A stretch of DNA of 64,000 nucleotides from Diphasiastrum complanatum (taxonomy: Eukaryota > Streptophyta > Lycopodiopsida > Lycopodiales > Lycopodiaceae): assembly GCA_029204225.1 (NCBI GenBank), contig CM055108.1, forward strand, positions 6,323,461 through 6,387,460, in the 5' to 3' direction. A program made the translations under genes and the position numbers. This document shows positions 43,366 to 59,750 of the stretch, in pieces; the stretch's first letter is position 1, and the number at the start of each line of letters is the position of its first letter. The notes beneath the pieces were generated by a model, which worked only from the letters and a program-made list of their open reading frames with translations, searched no databases and had not been told where the DNA came from.

Positions 43366-43559
43366 ATGCATTTGAAACAAGAGTACCCAAGAAGCAAAGT
43401 GATCGTTTCCGTATGAAATAGCTTCATTGATCTTGACCGTTGAACTGGCATTGGTGGTTTTCAAATTTCCCTCTAAAAGTTACAAAGGGTCATATATCTC
43501 TCTTTAAAAAAAAAACAAAAACCAAGGGCTGTGTAAAATGAAGAAGTTGCGTACCATTC

Positions 43560-45754
<2,195 letters not shown>

Positions 45755-46268
45755 CTCAATCAAGGCAATATGTTTGATCGAGAAGCACTTTCCCACATCA
45801 ATTCTCACCATTCAAATGCATCTCATTGTGCATTTGGTAGATGAGGTGGCTGTTTTAGGTACATCATCTACTTGCATCATTTGCCTATTCATAGTCGATC
45901 CTAGACAATTAGTATGGTGGTTTTGGTGTTCTCAATACAAGCATCGTCCATAGTTGATGGATGTTTTTCTTGGAACAATTTATGAAAACATTGAAAGGTT
46001 CGTAAGACAAAGATCAAGGCATGAGGGCAACATGGTAGAAGAGTGGCTAGTGCAAGAATCCATGGTTTATATCATGAAGTTTCTTGCTCAACCTTCGATT
46101 TCTTGTCTTTGGATAATAAGGATGATGAACGTGTTGTTGGTGAGGTTCTTCAAGGAACGGGAGTGGTTAAGAAAATGATTGAGTCCTTCAGGGAGAAGGT
46201 GAATAAGTTTTGCATTCTTAATAGCAAAGAAATACTAAAGTGAATTTCGAGATATGAAGAGGCCAATG

Positions 46269-46430
46269 CTCATAGAAAACCACTCGAGCGACATTCAAGA
46301 GAGGGCATAGAAGATAAATGTACCCACATGACCTCACCCTTCTATCCAAGGACAACCGCTCATAGAACAACGCTCGAGCCACATTCAAGAGAGGGCATAG
46401 AAGACAACTGTACCCACATGACCTTACCCA
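46269..46430 (+). repeat. imperfect tandem duplication, about 90 bp
   Basis: GACATTCAAGAGAGGGCATA recurs as CACATTCAAGAGAGGGCATA, with matching flanks CTCATAGAAAACCACTCGAG/CTCATAGAACAACGCTCGAG and GTACCCACATGACC. Confidence 0.85.
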
Positions 46431-46675
46431 AGGACATGATGCTTGATTGGCTACATGATGCCCTTAGACAAGCCACACCAAACAACGAAGAAGTAATAGA
46501 GCAAGAGCGAGAATTTGCAAGGGGGTGTAATTTTCATGTAAATTCATTCACATTTTAAACTATTTTTTATGTATTTGATTGATATCATGCATTGTATAAG
46601 TTAATATAGCTTGAAACATGATGTCATAAATCAAGATTTATTTATTTTCTAACAAATTTTGTTCTTTCTCATTCA

Positions 46676-46885
46676 GTATAAAAAATACAATGCATTGTGG
46701 ATTCGTGGATGACACATTCATACATAGCGCATTGATAAAAATAGAACCACATATGATTGCGGGGTCATGGCAAATTTTACCCAAGAGAGTCGAGCAAGCA
46801 CGATTGACACCAATCCACTCTCTTCTCAACTTGATTAGTGTGGGACAATCAATGACATCTTGGAAGTTGGATTTAGGCAATTCAG
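46676..46885 (+). repeat. repeat C, copy 1
   Basis: Shared with 52440-52605 and 52776-52805: ACAATGCATTGTGG/ACAATGCAATGTGG, GGATGAC, GTCATGGCAAATTTTA, AAGAGAGT, CTCTCTTCT, then TCTTGGAAGTTGGATTTAGG. It is probably an intron/exon part of CACTA TNP2 between DUF4218 and DUF4216. Confidence 0.65.
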
Positions 46886-47045
46886 CTTTTTCATGTTTGA
46901 TGTAAAATGGTTCAAGGTTAGTTGCAATGGTCCCAATGCAACTGTGAGGAAAGATGAGAGTGGCTATTTTGCCATTGACTCCACCAAGCTTTGGACAGAT
47001 CAAAGCGATACATTTTCTTTTCCTCAACAATGTGAGTAGGCACAT

Positions 47046-48399
47046 TTACGTGTTCAAGCCCATTTTTGATTCTATCTTTCAAAAAATGCTCAAAAAAAGC
47101 ACTGAAAATTACACATCTTGTTGTAGTGAATAACAATTGGGCATCAAAAAATACTATTATTCTTCTATACTTGCAATAAAGCGACTTGTGGCAATTGTTA
47201 ACTAGTGCTCACCTTAGAAGAGAAGACAATCTTTGTAGGGTGTTTACAATGTTAGATGAGTAATTGCCTATGGTTAAGCATGTATATAAAGTAACACAAG
47301 AAAGCCCATATCTAAACATTTGGTTTTGTTGATCTCTAAACAATGACTAATAAGGAATCAATCAAAAGAGGTGTGATTGTCTTGTCACATCCCTAGAGAT
47401 ATTAATTCCAAATGGAAATTGAAGGATGACCAGTTTACTTGAAAAATGATGTTTTTGCTATGAAAAAGTGAAAAATGGTTATTTTGGAGAATGTACTAAG
47501 GGCTTGTTAGTACTTGAAAGATTGTGCAAAGTAGAAGTTGCACATTAATGTCAATCAACTACAGGAATGAAGAAAATCAACTATTTTTGAAATTTCACTA
47601 TCACTTGTGGGAAATTTTTGATGCATTAAACTTGGGGTCAAAAAATCCTAAAATGGATACTCACAAAAATTGTTGCGGTCTTTAGACCATAGAAAGATGG
47701 ATGATCAATGCTTCATCATCAAGATGTTTACTTTGTGCAGGATTTGTAAATCTGAAGCAATAAAATTTTATTTGAAGGAGATACTTCACTATTTGCACCA
47801 ATATTCAATTTAGTGCAAGAAGCCTAGAAATGCTTCAACTTATGTTTTTTCCAAAAGCTCAAATTCAAGTAGAAAACTTGGATGATTAGTCCTAAGCTCA
47901 AGAGGGATCTAGAAGTTTGTTGATGATGTATTATTATGTGGAAGCATAAATGCTAGATAAATCTTTATAAAGTGATCAAAATTGCAAAATTTTAGTATCT
48001 TTATGAGAACTTGATTTTATTGTATGTTTGAAAGATTTTGTTTAGATACATAGTAACTTTAGTTGAATCAAAGGGCATGTTAGTTATAAGAAACATTAGA
48101 CATATATGTACACTTCTGCATTCTAATATCGATACAAAATAATTTGCGGCATGTCGGTGGATAGCTCCTTTCCTCACTTCTACATGTAGAGTATGATTCT
48201 AGCCAACATATGGACATCTCCTTCTATAAATGGCATTTGAATCTCATGCATATACACGTGATTAATCATTGCACACTAGGTTTGATAGATTCAATATGAA
48301 TTTCTTTGTTAGACGAAGAAACAAGTTTGTAGAGGCAAAGATAACCATGCACTTGTGAAGCTATTTATGATTCCAAATCACTTAAGTCCTTAATACTTT
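47046..48399. other. unassigned AT-rich sequence
   Basis: No firm gene. A short plus-strand stretch near 47918 reads FVDDVLLCGSINA, which could be a LINE F/Y-x-D-D motif, but support is limited to this one block. Confidence 0.35.
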
Positions 48400-49600
48400 G
48401 GCAATATATCATTATTTTTTGGCATTCATGTGTGAGATATGCAACATGAAAGCTCCATATATGCATCTTAAAAACCATGTTGGAATTCAAGTTTATTAAC
48501 TATGTTTGAACCTTTATATAACAAGTGGGGACGTCCCTTCCCATGTGCCACATCCTAGGATTAGAATGATATGGAAAGTTGAAGTGCAAAGATAGGGCTG
48601 TCTCAATTGACGATGATGATGCAACCTTTCATGATGACTAGACTTAAGATATCATAATTTACTCTTCCTTATTTAAAGTATACTCACATGTATTGGTGTG
48701 CCTCATCACTTACACAACACGAGTCATTATAATATGTACTAATACAAAGAATATTGGTTTATATCATCATCCCCAACTTACATGAGACCATGACGAAGAG
48801 TCCTCTTAAATTGTAAAAAATGTATAGTGCTTGGACATGGTGGCACTATCACCAATGGTAATGATGGAGTTGAGAAAGTGCACCTTCACTATATTTTGTA
48901 ACACTATCCATAACACAAGGATCGCCATGTGCATATGAATCGATTAAGAGAATTATTGAGAAAGTACTCAATTGGTGAACCTGTAAGGTTGGGTTAGCCA
49001 TTGAAAAACTCTAGTATTATCTTAATAAAATCTATAAGGCATTGATTTCCAAGAAACTATGTTAATGTAGAGTAAACTATGAAACTACTAACATTGCTAG
49101 TTAGAAAATTCTAAGTAGATTTCCAATAACATATCAAGAGGACCTGGTAGTAAACCATTCCAATATATAACTAGGAACTTACATTGTTTAGCCAAGTTAT
49201 GACCTATTGAAGTTTTTTTTTGTAGAACTAATGCTCACATATTTCAATTGAACTAGCTAAGTATGAATACTAAAAGATGCAGTTTTCTTCACATGATTGG
49301 AAAATAATCTTTGTACTTTGCATAAATTCACAATAAGACCAAGAATCTTAATTGGTCTGCATGAAAAACATTTGGGGATATTGGAGGACCTCAATTTAAC
49401 CAATCTCTTATATGTGAATCCATCTTTTCTTATGGATTAGTTCTCAACAATGCAACTTCTTTTGTTGACCCCATATGCAATCCTCACCAACTAGATACAT
49501 GCACATGTCAGTGTAGCTAATCATAGATCACTAAACAATATGAAAATTATTTTTATCTTTTGCAAATTTTGTGGGAATCTAGTGGTATAAGAGTGATTGA
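48400..49600 (+). repeat. repeat B, copy 2
   Basis: Homologous to 30520-31700 (see landmarks there), same orientation. No coding evidence. About 300 bp further on a CA/TA array begins. Confidence 0.6.
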
Positions 49601-49904
49601 CAATTCCTTGAAAACACATTCTTAAATCCATTTTTTTTTTCACTTAAGAGACATTCATTGACAAAAATATATATCTTGGTAACTTATTGGAACTTAGACT
49701 ATTGTGTACAAACCTACAATCAATTACATTGAAGGCTTGTGCACAACATTTAATACAAGTCCCATGAGTGATGGCTTTGTTCAATTGATCTATGAGAGCA
49801 AATTTTGCTCTCGCTACACACTCAATTTGAGGCAAGTTTCTAGATAGCTAGGATTTGTTGAGAATGAAACTTTCAAATTATTTCAAGTTTTGTGTACAAT
49901 AACA

Positions 49905-50130
<226 letters not shown>

Positions 50131-50328
50131 CATAAAACTATTTTAGAGAGAGAATGTGTGAGGTGCCATAAAAAATGTCACACTTTGCCGACAAAAAATG
50201 TCACTCATTTGCAAAAGGAAAAGCTAAATAGGTTTTTTTAGAAAAGTGGTAAAGACAAAACAGCCTCCAAAAATATATAAACACTTTTTGTGGGTAAGTG
50301 CCCATCGACTGGCACAAGCAACTAGTAT

Positions 50329-50329
<1 letters not shown>

Positions 50330-50413
<84 letters not shown>
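50330..50413. repeat. (CA)n microsatellite, 84 bp
   Basis: Perfect CA repeat 200 bp from the compound array. Confidence 0.95.
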
Positions 50414-50417
<4 letters not shown>

Positions 50418-50539
50418 TGTATATTTCACATCAGAAACCAATACAATAGTCAGTGTTTAGCAAATTAAAACCGTTTAATGATTCAACAGTCAATGAATAC
50501 TATGCAACAAAGACAATGGGTGAAGCCTTCAGTAGGTTG

Positions 50540-50760
50540 TTTAGGATGTGCTGAAAGATATTAAATAGTCGTTCTTTTTTGTCTAGTGGATATGGACATA
50601 GCTACAAGAATTGTCCTACAAGGCCAAATGTACCAAAAATTGATGCTCCAGGTGAATATGATATCCATTAACCAGAAAGGGATTTATCACAACCTATAGC
50701 TCCAATAAGACTATATCAACCAACTATACCATGGCTAGTAATGGCAATCACAAAAAACAC
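50540..50760 (+). pseudogene. possible MULE/MuDR-type C-terminal zinc knuckle
   Basis: The plus frame reads SGYGHSYKNCPTRPNVPKID then APGEYDIH, resembling the G-H-x4-C-P end of a CCHC knuckle at the C-terminus of Mutator-like transposases. The first two Cys fall in a decayed stretch. It may equally belong to another transposon. Confidence 0.3.
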
Positions 50761-51079
50761 AAGAAAGTAGCACTGAATTCACCTCCTACTACAAGATAAT
50801 GGATTTATCATCCGCATTAATATGTTGTGTTCTTGGAGCTCTATTTGGATTGGAAGTCTTGGGAGACGTTTAATTGAGGGAGAATTATTATGTATTTCAT
50901 ATGGTGATTTGTCCGTGAATTATTGATTTGAAATTCACAATTTCATAACTTTTGCCCAATTCAAATGCATATGATGCATATCATAGTGTGGCAATGCTAG
51001 TGATCACATTTTTAATAGGATGATAATGGTATACCACATGATTATCGATGAATTCAACTAGATGGATCTGTACAATTTG

Positions 51080-52097
51080 CAAGATTTAGGCATGGATCAT
51101 GACAAGGACGTGCAAAGGCACGCCGATTCCACCTACATTTAGAGGAGCAAGAAGATGCATCACATCATAAGGAAGTGACATTTCATGAAATTTGAGGATG
51201 AAGAAATTGATGCCATGATGGATGCATTCTTTACAAATTTGATAGATGGTGACAAATAAAGCACCAACAAGGAGCTTGACATGCATTGCTTTGTATGAGG
51301 GTGCACAAATATCAATGTTATGAGCTTGTCTGTTACTCTTAAACTTACAAACCAAAAATGATTGAACACAAGTGTCATAGAGCTATTAGGTGAGTCTATG
51401 ATTTGATTATCTTTGACATAAATTTTTTTCTATTTAGATGAGTGTGTAACATGTTGACATGAAGACAATATGACGTGTTACTCAAGAAAATGTTGTCTCC
51501 AAATAATACCATGGTTGCATCGAGACAAGAAACAAAAATGATATTAACATCGATTGATATGTATTACAAAAGTATTTGTGCTTGTCCCAATGATTTCATA
51601 CTTTATCAACATGAGTTTGAGGGGGTGAGCACGTGTCTACATTGTCGAGCTCATCATTTTAGATAGGGTAAGACATTTGTTTGTCATACCAAGGATACAA
51701 TGTATGTTTAAGTGCAAGTCCATAGCAGAGCTCGTGACATTGCACTCGACCAACATATGGTATTATGAGGACTCCTGTCGATTCTCCAACATGGAAGCAT
51801 GTAGATGATATGTGGCTTGAGTTTAAGGATGAGCATCAACATTTACATCTTGGGTTGGAGATGCATGGTGTGAATCCATTTGGATTTCACTCTATGTCAT
51901 GGTCCACATGGCCAGTAGTTTTGGTGCATTATAGTATTCCTCCTTGGCTAAGTATCAAGAAGGAACATCTCATGCTTGCCAATCTTATACCAAGAAAATA
52001 CATGGCAAAGAATATGGATGTATATATTATGGCTCCCTTGATAAAAGAACTTCAAATGTTGTGGCAAGGAATTGAAGTGACCAACATTGTTTCTTAA
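51080..52097 (+). pseudogene. CACTA TNP2 transposase, N-terminal and core part
   Basis: Frame 51475-51666 reads MYYKSICACPNDFILYQHEF and a C-x2-C (CLHC), matching the A-C-P-N-D-C-x-L-Y block of TNP2. Frame 51765-52097 reads DSPTWKHVDDMWLEFKDEHQ, LHLGLEMHGVNPFGFHSMSW, WPVVLVHYSIPPWLSIKKEH and DVYIMAPLIKELQMLW. This is the Transposase_21 core with the characteristic G-x-N-P-F-G and P-P-W. Upstream stretches (EIDAMMDAFFTNLIDGD, about 51205) extend it. It stops abruptly at 52097. Confidence 0.8.
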
Positions 52098-52439
52098 TTC
52101 AAAATATAAAATAGCAAAATTATAATAGAGTTGGCGATTTATTTTTTGTTGAAATTTATAAATATAGCAAATTTAGGCAAAAAATAGTTTCATGTATGTA
52201 TTGGATATTTCTTTTACATAAATATCAAAGTCTAAGGCTAAATGTTTTCAAATCTATCATAATTATATCAAAGTTGGGCTATACAGTTTTGGTTTTGATG
52301 GTGAAATTTAAAATTTTTCTAACAAGAAAAAAAACATATAGCCAAATAGCGAAAAATGGCCCAAATAATTAAAAACTTTGGTGGCCAATGTCTCAAGACC
52401 AATCATGTAGACAAAGGGAGCCCTTATGTTTTGTTTTTT
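52098..52439. other. AT-rich sequence
   Basis: No feature seen between the CACTA core and repeat C copy 2. Confidence 0.5.
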
Positions 52440-52805
52440 TGCTATAAAAACGACAATGCAATGTGGTAACATGGATGACTTTTTTTGTGTGAAGCACATT
52501 CATAAAATAGATACACATTTTTGTGTGGAGTCATGGCAAATTTTATTCAAGAGAGTTGATCAGGCACAATTGATACTGATCTGCTCTCTTCTGAACTTGG
52601 ATTGTCCATCAAGACCCAAACCACCGTCGGTAACTGCTCCATTGAATATGATTACAATCAAACAGAGGCCAGCAGTCCAACCTACTGAACCAAGTGCGAT
52701 GGTTGTTACACGAGCTCAGAAGCAAAAATGAGTTGATGTTAATCCAACACCTGTTGAATCTGTGCCAACTAATGATATTCCTCTTGGAGGTTGGATTTAG
52801 GCACT
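52440..52805 (+). repeat. repeat C, copy 2, split by a gypsy-like insert
   Basis: Blocks 52440-52605 and 52776-52805 match repeat C copy 1, where they are only about 25 bp apart. The extra 170 bp (52606-52775) encodes SRPKPPSVTAPLNMITIKQR and MVVTRAQKQK, a proline-rich gypsy-type linker (V-x-T-R-x-Q). Confidence 0.55.
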
Positions 52806-54084
52806 TTAACATCCTTGCATTGTTATTGCTTGGTTTGTCTCAACAAGATGTTGAGGGAAAGAAGGTAGTTGTTTGTTCAAAGGTAAGTTGTTTATCCCTA
52901 AACCCTAGAGGTGGTTGATACAATTATATGATGTGGGTGAAGGGCAAAGGGATGTCTTATGTTAATATTGTTGATTATTGGACGTGAGCAGATGAGAAAG
53001 CAACATCATCATGTCATGGCCTCACATACGTGGACCCCAAGAGTAGAAGATTGCAAACCAACGTCACATGGGAAGGACTTTTTGAAGAGAGAGAGAGTTG
53101 CCAGTTCCTTGTTGTATTGCTATATATTTTTCTGATGGAGTTGTTCTCTTGTGCAATCTTTTCAAGTATTTCAATTTTCCTTGCTGCCTTCGTGAGCAAT
53201 TGTTTATGTGGCATTGGCTGCCTTTTACGATCCGAACTTGATCAGTGTGTTCTCAACGCGGAATTTCGAACTGTGGTAGGTGTTCAATGTTCATTGCTGC
53301 AGCTTTGAAATTGAAGGCGTCGGTGTTAAGGAGAGGAGTTCAGTCTTTTGAGCTGCAGCAGACGAGTATTTCCTACTTTGTTACCGTAAGTTTTAAACAC
53401 TACACTTTAGATTGCAATCAGTAATAACGTATTAACTAGTGTAGCTTTTAAGTTTTGAATTAGAGTCTTTCGCATGAGTCTAGTGAGTTACCCAAACACT
53501 ACCCTGTAAACTGTAATCAGTCAGCCCCTATCTGGTACTTTGCAGTCTTATAAAGCGAGTCTTCCGCGTTCTGGTGAGAAAAATCTAGTCTCTTACGTAT
53601 CTGACGATCTGATATCATCTCTTTTACTCATTGCTCAGGGCTCCTGTGCTAACTGATTTCTGGTCCTCCATGAACGCTCACCACACGTTAGTTTACAGTC
53701 ACTTTTTGTTGTCAGACCCTTTTTTGTGGAAAGCCCTGCAGTACTGCGCAGAGGAGGGATCAACTTTTCCCAAGCGCAAGAGTAAATTTGAGGCTTCTTC
53801 CTGACTCCTGACTCCTACCTGATCCGACACCGTATCCATTTCTCTCGGAAGATTTCTTAGCTGAAACTTGAAAACGCAATGCAGCTTTTGGTCACAAGTT
53901 TCCAATTTGGGATTCGTGACTCATAAGGTGCAGAAGATTCAAGAAATGCCTATCCACTGACTATTCACGGGGTAAATTTTTCAATAACTTAAATGGCCAC
54001 CTTCTCCTGCACCAACTTCCTAACTCTAGGACCGACTCTAGGTCTTAATATCTTGTCAGAGCCAATGATAGTCCCGAGCTGCAC
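52806..54084. other. upstream region of expansin gene
   Basis: No supported gene. Richer in GC than the surrounding TE debris from about 53.0 kb on. Small ORFs (53030-53308 plus, 53699-53905 minus) lack motifs. Cis elements cannot be named with confidence. Confidence 0.4.
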
Positions 54085-54093
54085 AATATAAGG
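54085..54093 (+). promoter_or_regulatory. TATA box of expansin gene
   Basis: AATATAAGG about 120 bp upstream of the ATG, leaving a 5' UTR near 90 nt. Confidence 0.55.
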
Positions 54094-54206
54094 GCGTCAC
54101 TGAATTGCATGCGAAATCACAAGAACACATGAAAGTTTGTACTTACACATGAGACTTTCAGCAAGCGGCCACTCACGCTCGTATGTTTTGATCTTCAGGC
54201 AGAAAT

Positions 54207-54364
54207 ATGGCAGTCGAAGGTTTGATCGTGGGGACTCTGGTTCTCTTGAGTCTTTCAACCTTGCACATCGTGTATGGCCGCGGTTACAAAGCTGGAGCTT
54301 GGAATAACGGCCATGCAACGTTTTATGGTGGTGGCGACGCATCAGGGACAATGGGTAAATCTCT

Positions 54365-54440
<76 letters not shown>

Positions 54441-55433
54441 TTCATATACACGCACACGCACAGCGCGCTAAGGGTATTGTGTTGTCATCTTCCAGGTGGT
54501 GCGTGTGGCTATGGAAACCTGTACAGTCAAGGATATGGCACAAACACAGCTGCCCTCAGCACTGCTTTGTTCAATAATGGTCTCTCCTGCGGGGCTTGCT
54601 TCCAACTAAGGTGCATTGCAGACCCTCAATGGTGCCTCCCAGGATCTCCCTCCATTCTCATCACAGCTACAAATTTCTGCCCACCCAACAATGCTGAGGC
54701 AAACGACAACGGTGGGTGGTGCAATCCTCCACTGCAGCATTTCGACATGGCAGAGCCTGCATTTTTACAGATTGCACGCTACAAGGGAGGAATTGTGCCT
54801 GTTCAGTTCAGAAGGTATATTGACACTTTCCCATTTCTCACATACAGGAAACTATTACACTAGCTACAATGTACATGTACGCAATCAAGCCTACAGCTCT
54901 GTGATTTTCTAACCAAAAATCAGTTGAGCTAGCTTATATCTTCCTGCTGCAAAGCATCAAAACAGAATTTACGTTAGATCAAGTGGGCCAGCAAACAATA
55001 TTCCACTACAAAACAGCATATTATTGTATGATTGTATTAGCTGTTTGTTGAACAGTATTGCTACCGTAAAGGATCAGGTTCAGAAATTACACTCAGCTGG
55101 GCATAACTGGGAATTGTTGATGTTGCAGAGTGCCATGTATCAGAAAAGGAGGGATTTATTTCACCATCAACGGCCATTCCTACTTCAACCTGGTGCTGGT
55201 ATGGAACGTGGCTGGAGCTGGAGACGTGGTGGCAGTATCCATCAAGGGCTCCGCAACGGGGGTGGCAGGCCATGTCCAGAAACTGGGGCCAAAATTGGCA
55301 GAGCAACTCTCTGCTGGATGGCCAATCTCTGTCCTTCATGGTCACCACCAGCGACGGCATCACCGTTACTTCCTACGACGCAGCGCCCCCAGATTGGCAG
55401 TTCGGCCAAACATTTAGCGGCCAGCAGTTCTAA
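54207..55433 (+). CDS. EXPA: alpha-expansin, three exons, one frameshift in exon 3
   Basis: Exons: 54207-54354, 54496-54814, 55129-55433 (introns GTAAAT...TTCCAG and GTATAT...TTGCAG, phases match). Residues 1-25 form a signal peptide ([19 protein letters not shown]). The GH45-like domain has [32 protein letters not shown], the cysteine set [11 protein letters not shown] and the [10 protein letters not shown] motif with the conserved Asp. The C-terminal binding domain begins [13 protein letters not shown] and [14 protein letters not shown] run of five G at about 55257-55261 adds one base: read as is, the protein ends early in a wrong frame. With one G fewer the frame reaches TAA at 55431, giving 256 residues, the usual EXPA length. 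It acts in the cell wall, loosening cellulose-xyloglucan contacts at acid pH. Either a sequencing error or a very recent pseudogene. Confidence 0.85.
54368..54437. repeat. (CT)n microsatellite in expansin intron 1, 70 bp
   Basis: Starts 13 bp after the GTAAAT donor and fills half of the 141-bp intron; a short CA-rich stretch follows before the acceptor. Confidence 0.95.
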
Positions 55434-57590
<2,157 letters not shown>

Positions 57591-59038
57591 ACTAAGAACT
57601 ACCCTTACTTGTTCAAGTTTCATGAGAAAGGAACCTTATGTAGTTTCACAAACACTTCTTTGTGTGCTCAGCTTATCGGTTCTTCTAAGCTGCTTCTAAA
57701 AATAGACAACAATATCAACAGTGACTCCCAAAAAATATTTGACCAAGACACCTGTTTTCTTTTTTTAATTGATATTCTTTATTGAAAATATGTCGAAATT
57801 TCAGACCTTAATTTTATAAATATAATTAAAAGTTTAAAGATTTTTTTTCTTCAGATTTACAAATATGAAAAGAATCAAACTACCAATTATTATTATTTTT
57901 TTCAGATTGACTTTCATTAAACAAATACAAATGTAAATAAATTTAAAATAAGTTGAAATATTCAAATTGTAGGATGTTCAATTTTGAGGAACAATTGTGA
58001 TTTTAATTGATTTGAACAGTTTAAAAATTATAAGATTAATTTATATGTTTAAAAAAATTTACAAACATAGATATTTAACTTCATTAAAAATAAGTATAAT
58101 GGCTGAAATACTAATACCTCTCAATTGATTGTGTTTAAAAATGTATATAAAATTAAATTAAAAAATTCATGAAATTTTACTATTTCAAAGACAAAAGTGG
58201 AACGAGACTTCCAACTTGAATTTCATTAAAATCACTATACATTTTTAACTCATGCTAAAAACAAAAAAAAAAATTCAACCGTATCATTGTTTTTTAATTT
58301 ACAAAAGAAACTATTTGTAACACATTTCACATTATTGTGACATTTAAAACTACTCTTATGTTTAAATTTGATTTCAATTTTTTTAAGCTTTAGTTTTTTA
58401 ATATTTGATTTGACTTTTAAATTTTAAATTTCAAATCTAAAAATTGCTCAATTAATTTTTTGAATTTCAATTTTTTATTTTTTATTTAATTTTTTCAATG
58501 AATCAATAATTATTATGGCAACTCAACTTCTATTCTAATGTTGTTAATTCGAATGTCCACATTAAATATGATGTTCTAAATTACATAATCTTTTTTTTTT
58601 TTTTAAAAAATTTGATGACTATTTGCTCTTAAACAACAATGCTTCACTGCTCAAAGCACTAAGAAGATAATGATAGAGTCAAGAAAAATACATCCAATCA
58701 ACAAAGAATCAAGTTTTTTGTTATTCTAGGAATAATGTTACTTCAATGTCCTTATCTGGCTATTCTTATTCAAATTGAGAGGATAATTAAATACCAAGAA
58801 GTCTACTTTTAATCACAAGGTTCTTTCTATGTTCCACACCAGTCTCTTGGAACAATAGGAAGTAGGAGTCCATTTCATTGTCCTTGACTAAAATCTACGT
58901 TCAACTTTCTCTCAATTCTAGATTTCATTAGGACTAAATACATTATATTCAATTTCATATTTTTTTTTTTTAGAGAAAGTACATGCTAAACAAGTAGAGC
59001 TAACTTACTATTTCACAAATTCTTTGGTAGTTGATTTC
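57591..59038. other. very AT-rich sequence
   Basis: 57.76-58.62 kb is dominated by A and T runs. No ORF, RNA gene or repeat family seen. Confidence 0.5.
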
Positions 59039-59735
59039 TGACAAAATTTTACAGCAAAATGAATCCCAATCAATCCTAAAAGTGATGGAGGATGCACAAA
59101 TAAAAGATCTAGATCCAAACTATGAGCTAGAATCAAGATTAGTTACCAAAACTAGCAAATTTGGCATTTAACTCCACATTAGGCACATAGATTTGATCAA
59201 ATGAACCAAAGTAAACTACAACAAGCTTCTCAGACCTGTAAATAGGTCCAGTACCTTCCAAACCAAGCAATTAATGCATAAGAACACTCACATCCAATAG
59301 CTAGAACTCGCCACCAGAAGACAATGATGATAGAAGTGGAAAAACTCGATTTTTCTTGATAATTTGATGGAGATCCCATTATGTATTTATATATTTCAAG
59401 CTTGGATCTGAGCATATTAGGACACCTCTGAGTTTTTCATATCCTAACCCTAATATCTAACATAATATGTCATTGGATCCACCCTAACTTGGAGTCAAGA
59501 TCTCAAGATCCAAAAACAATGTAAAACATGCTATTTTTAGATCCTAGAATTTCTCTAGCCTATCCAAACACATTGTTGTCTCATTTCAAAGATGCTATCA
59601 AAATGTAATATGAAGAATGAACTTTTTGGAAAGAATCCTATGTGATTTGGCACGTGTGGCATCTATTTACATGGCCATCTTGCGAATTACAATGCATGTG
59701 ACCAAAATTGGTCAAGCTAGAATTGTGAAATTTCA
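59039..59735 (-). mobile_element. copia 3' LTR
   Basis: Plus-strand borders TGACAAAA (59039) and TTTCA (59735); on the element strand the LTR reads TGAAATTTC...TTTTGTCA. It aligns with 63522-64000 at roughly 92% by eye. A TATA box (TATATAAATAC, minus) lies near 59380. Confidence 0.85.
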
Positions 59736-59750
59736 ATACTCCTCCTCACA
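59736..59750 (-). promoter_or_regulatory. polypurine tract
   Basis: Minus strand TGTGAGGAGGAGTAT directly precedes the 3' LTR. Confidence 0.7.

Larger units (their letters stand above)
45755..47045 (+). pseudogene. CACTA TNP2 transposase, C-terminal half (DUF4218 to DUF4216)
   Basis: The frame near 45768 reads CLIEKHFPTSILTIQMHLIV, HLVDEVAVLG, the DUF4218 start. After a frame change 45954 onward gives ENIERFVRQRSRHEGNMVEE. Then FCILNSKEIL and ISRYEEANAHRKPLERHS match the segment following DUF4218. A duplicated stretch (46.27-46.43 kb) extends it to HVNSFTF. Further on, 46862-47040 reads FFMFDVKWFKVSCNGPNATV and FAIDSTKLWTDQSDTFSFPQ, fitting DUF4216. All in the normal TNP2 order, with many stops. 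Confidence 0.6.

Noticed and set aside
46638-47136. Minus-strand ORFs of 135 and 72 codons
   Set aside because: Complement of the plus-strand DUF4216-like frame, which has recognisable motifs.
47700-48040. LINE reverse transcriptase fragment on the plus strand
   Set aside because: Only one block (FVDDVLLCGS) resembles RT; no second motif in register.
51086-51378. Minus-strand ORFs of 89 and 72 codons
   Set aside because: Shadow of plus-strand CACTA transposase sequence.
53030-53308. 92-codon plus ORF with hydrophobic segments
   Set aside because: No homology recognised, no splice context or promoter; an overlapping ORF on the other strand is equally open.
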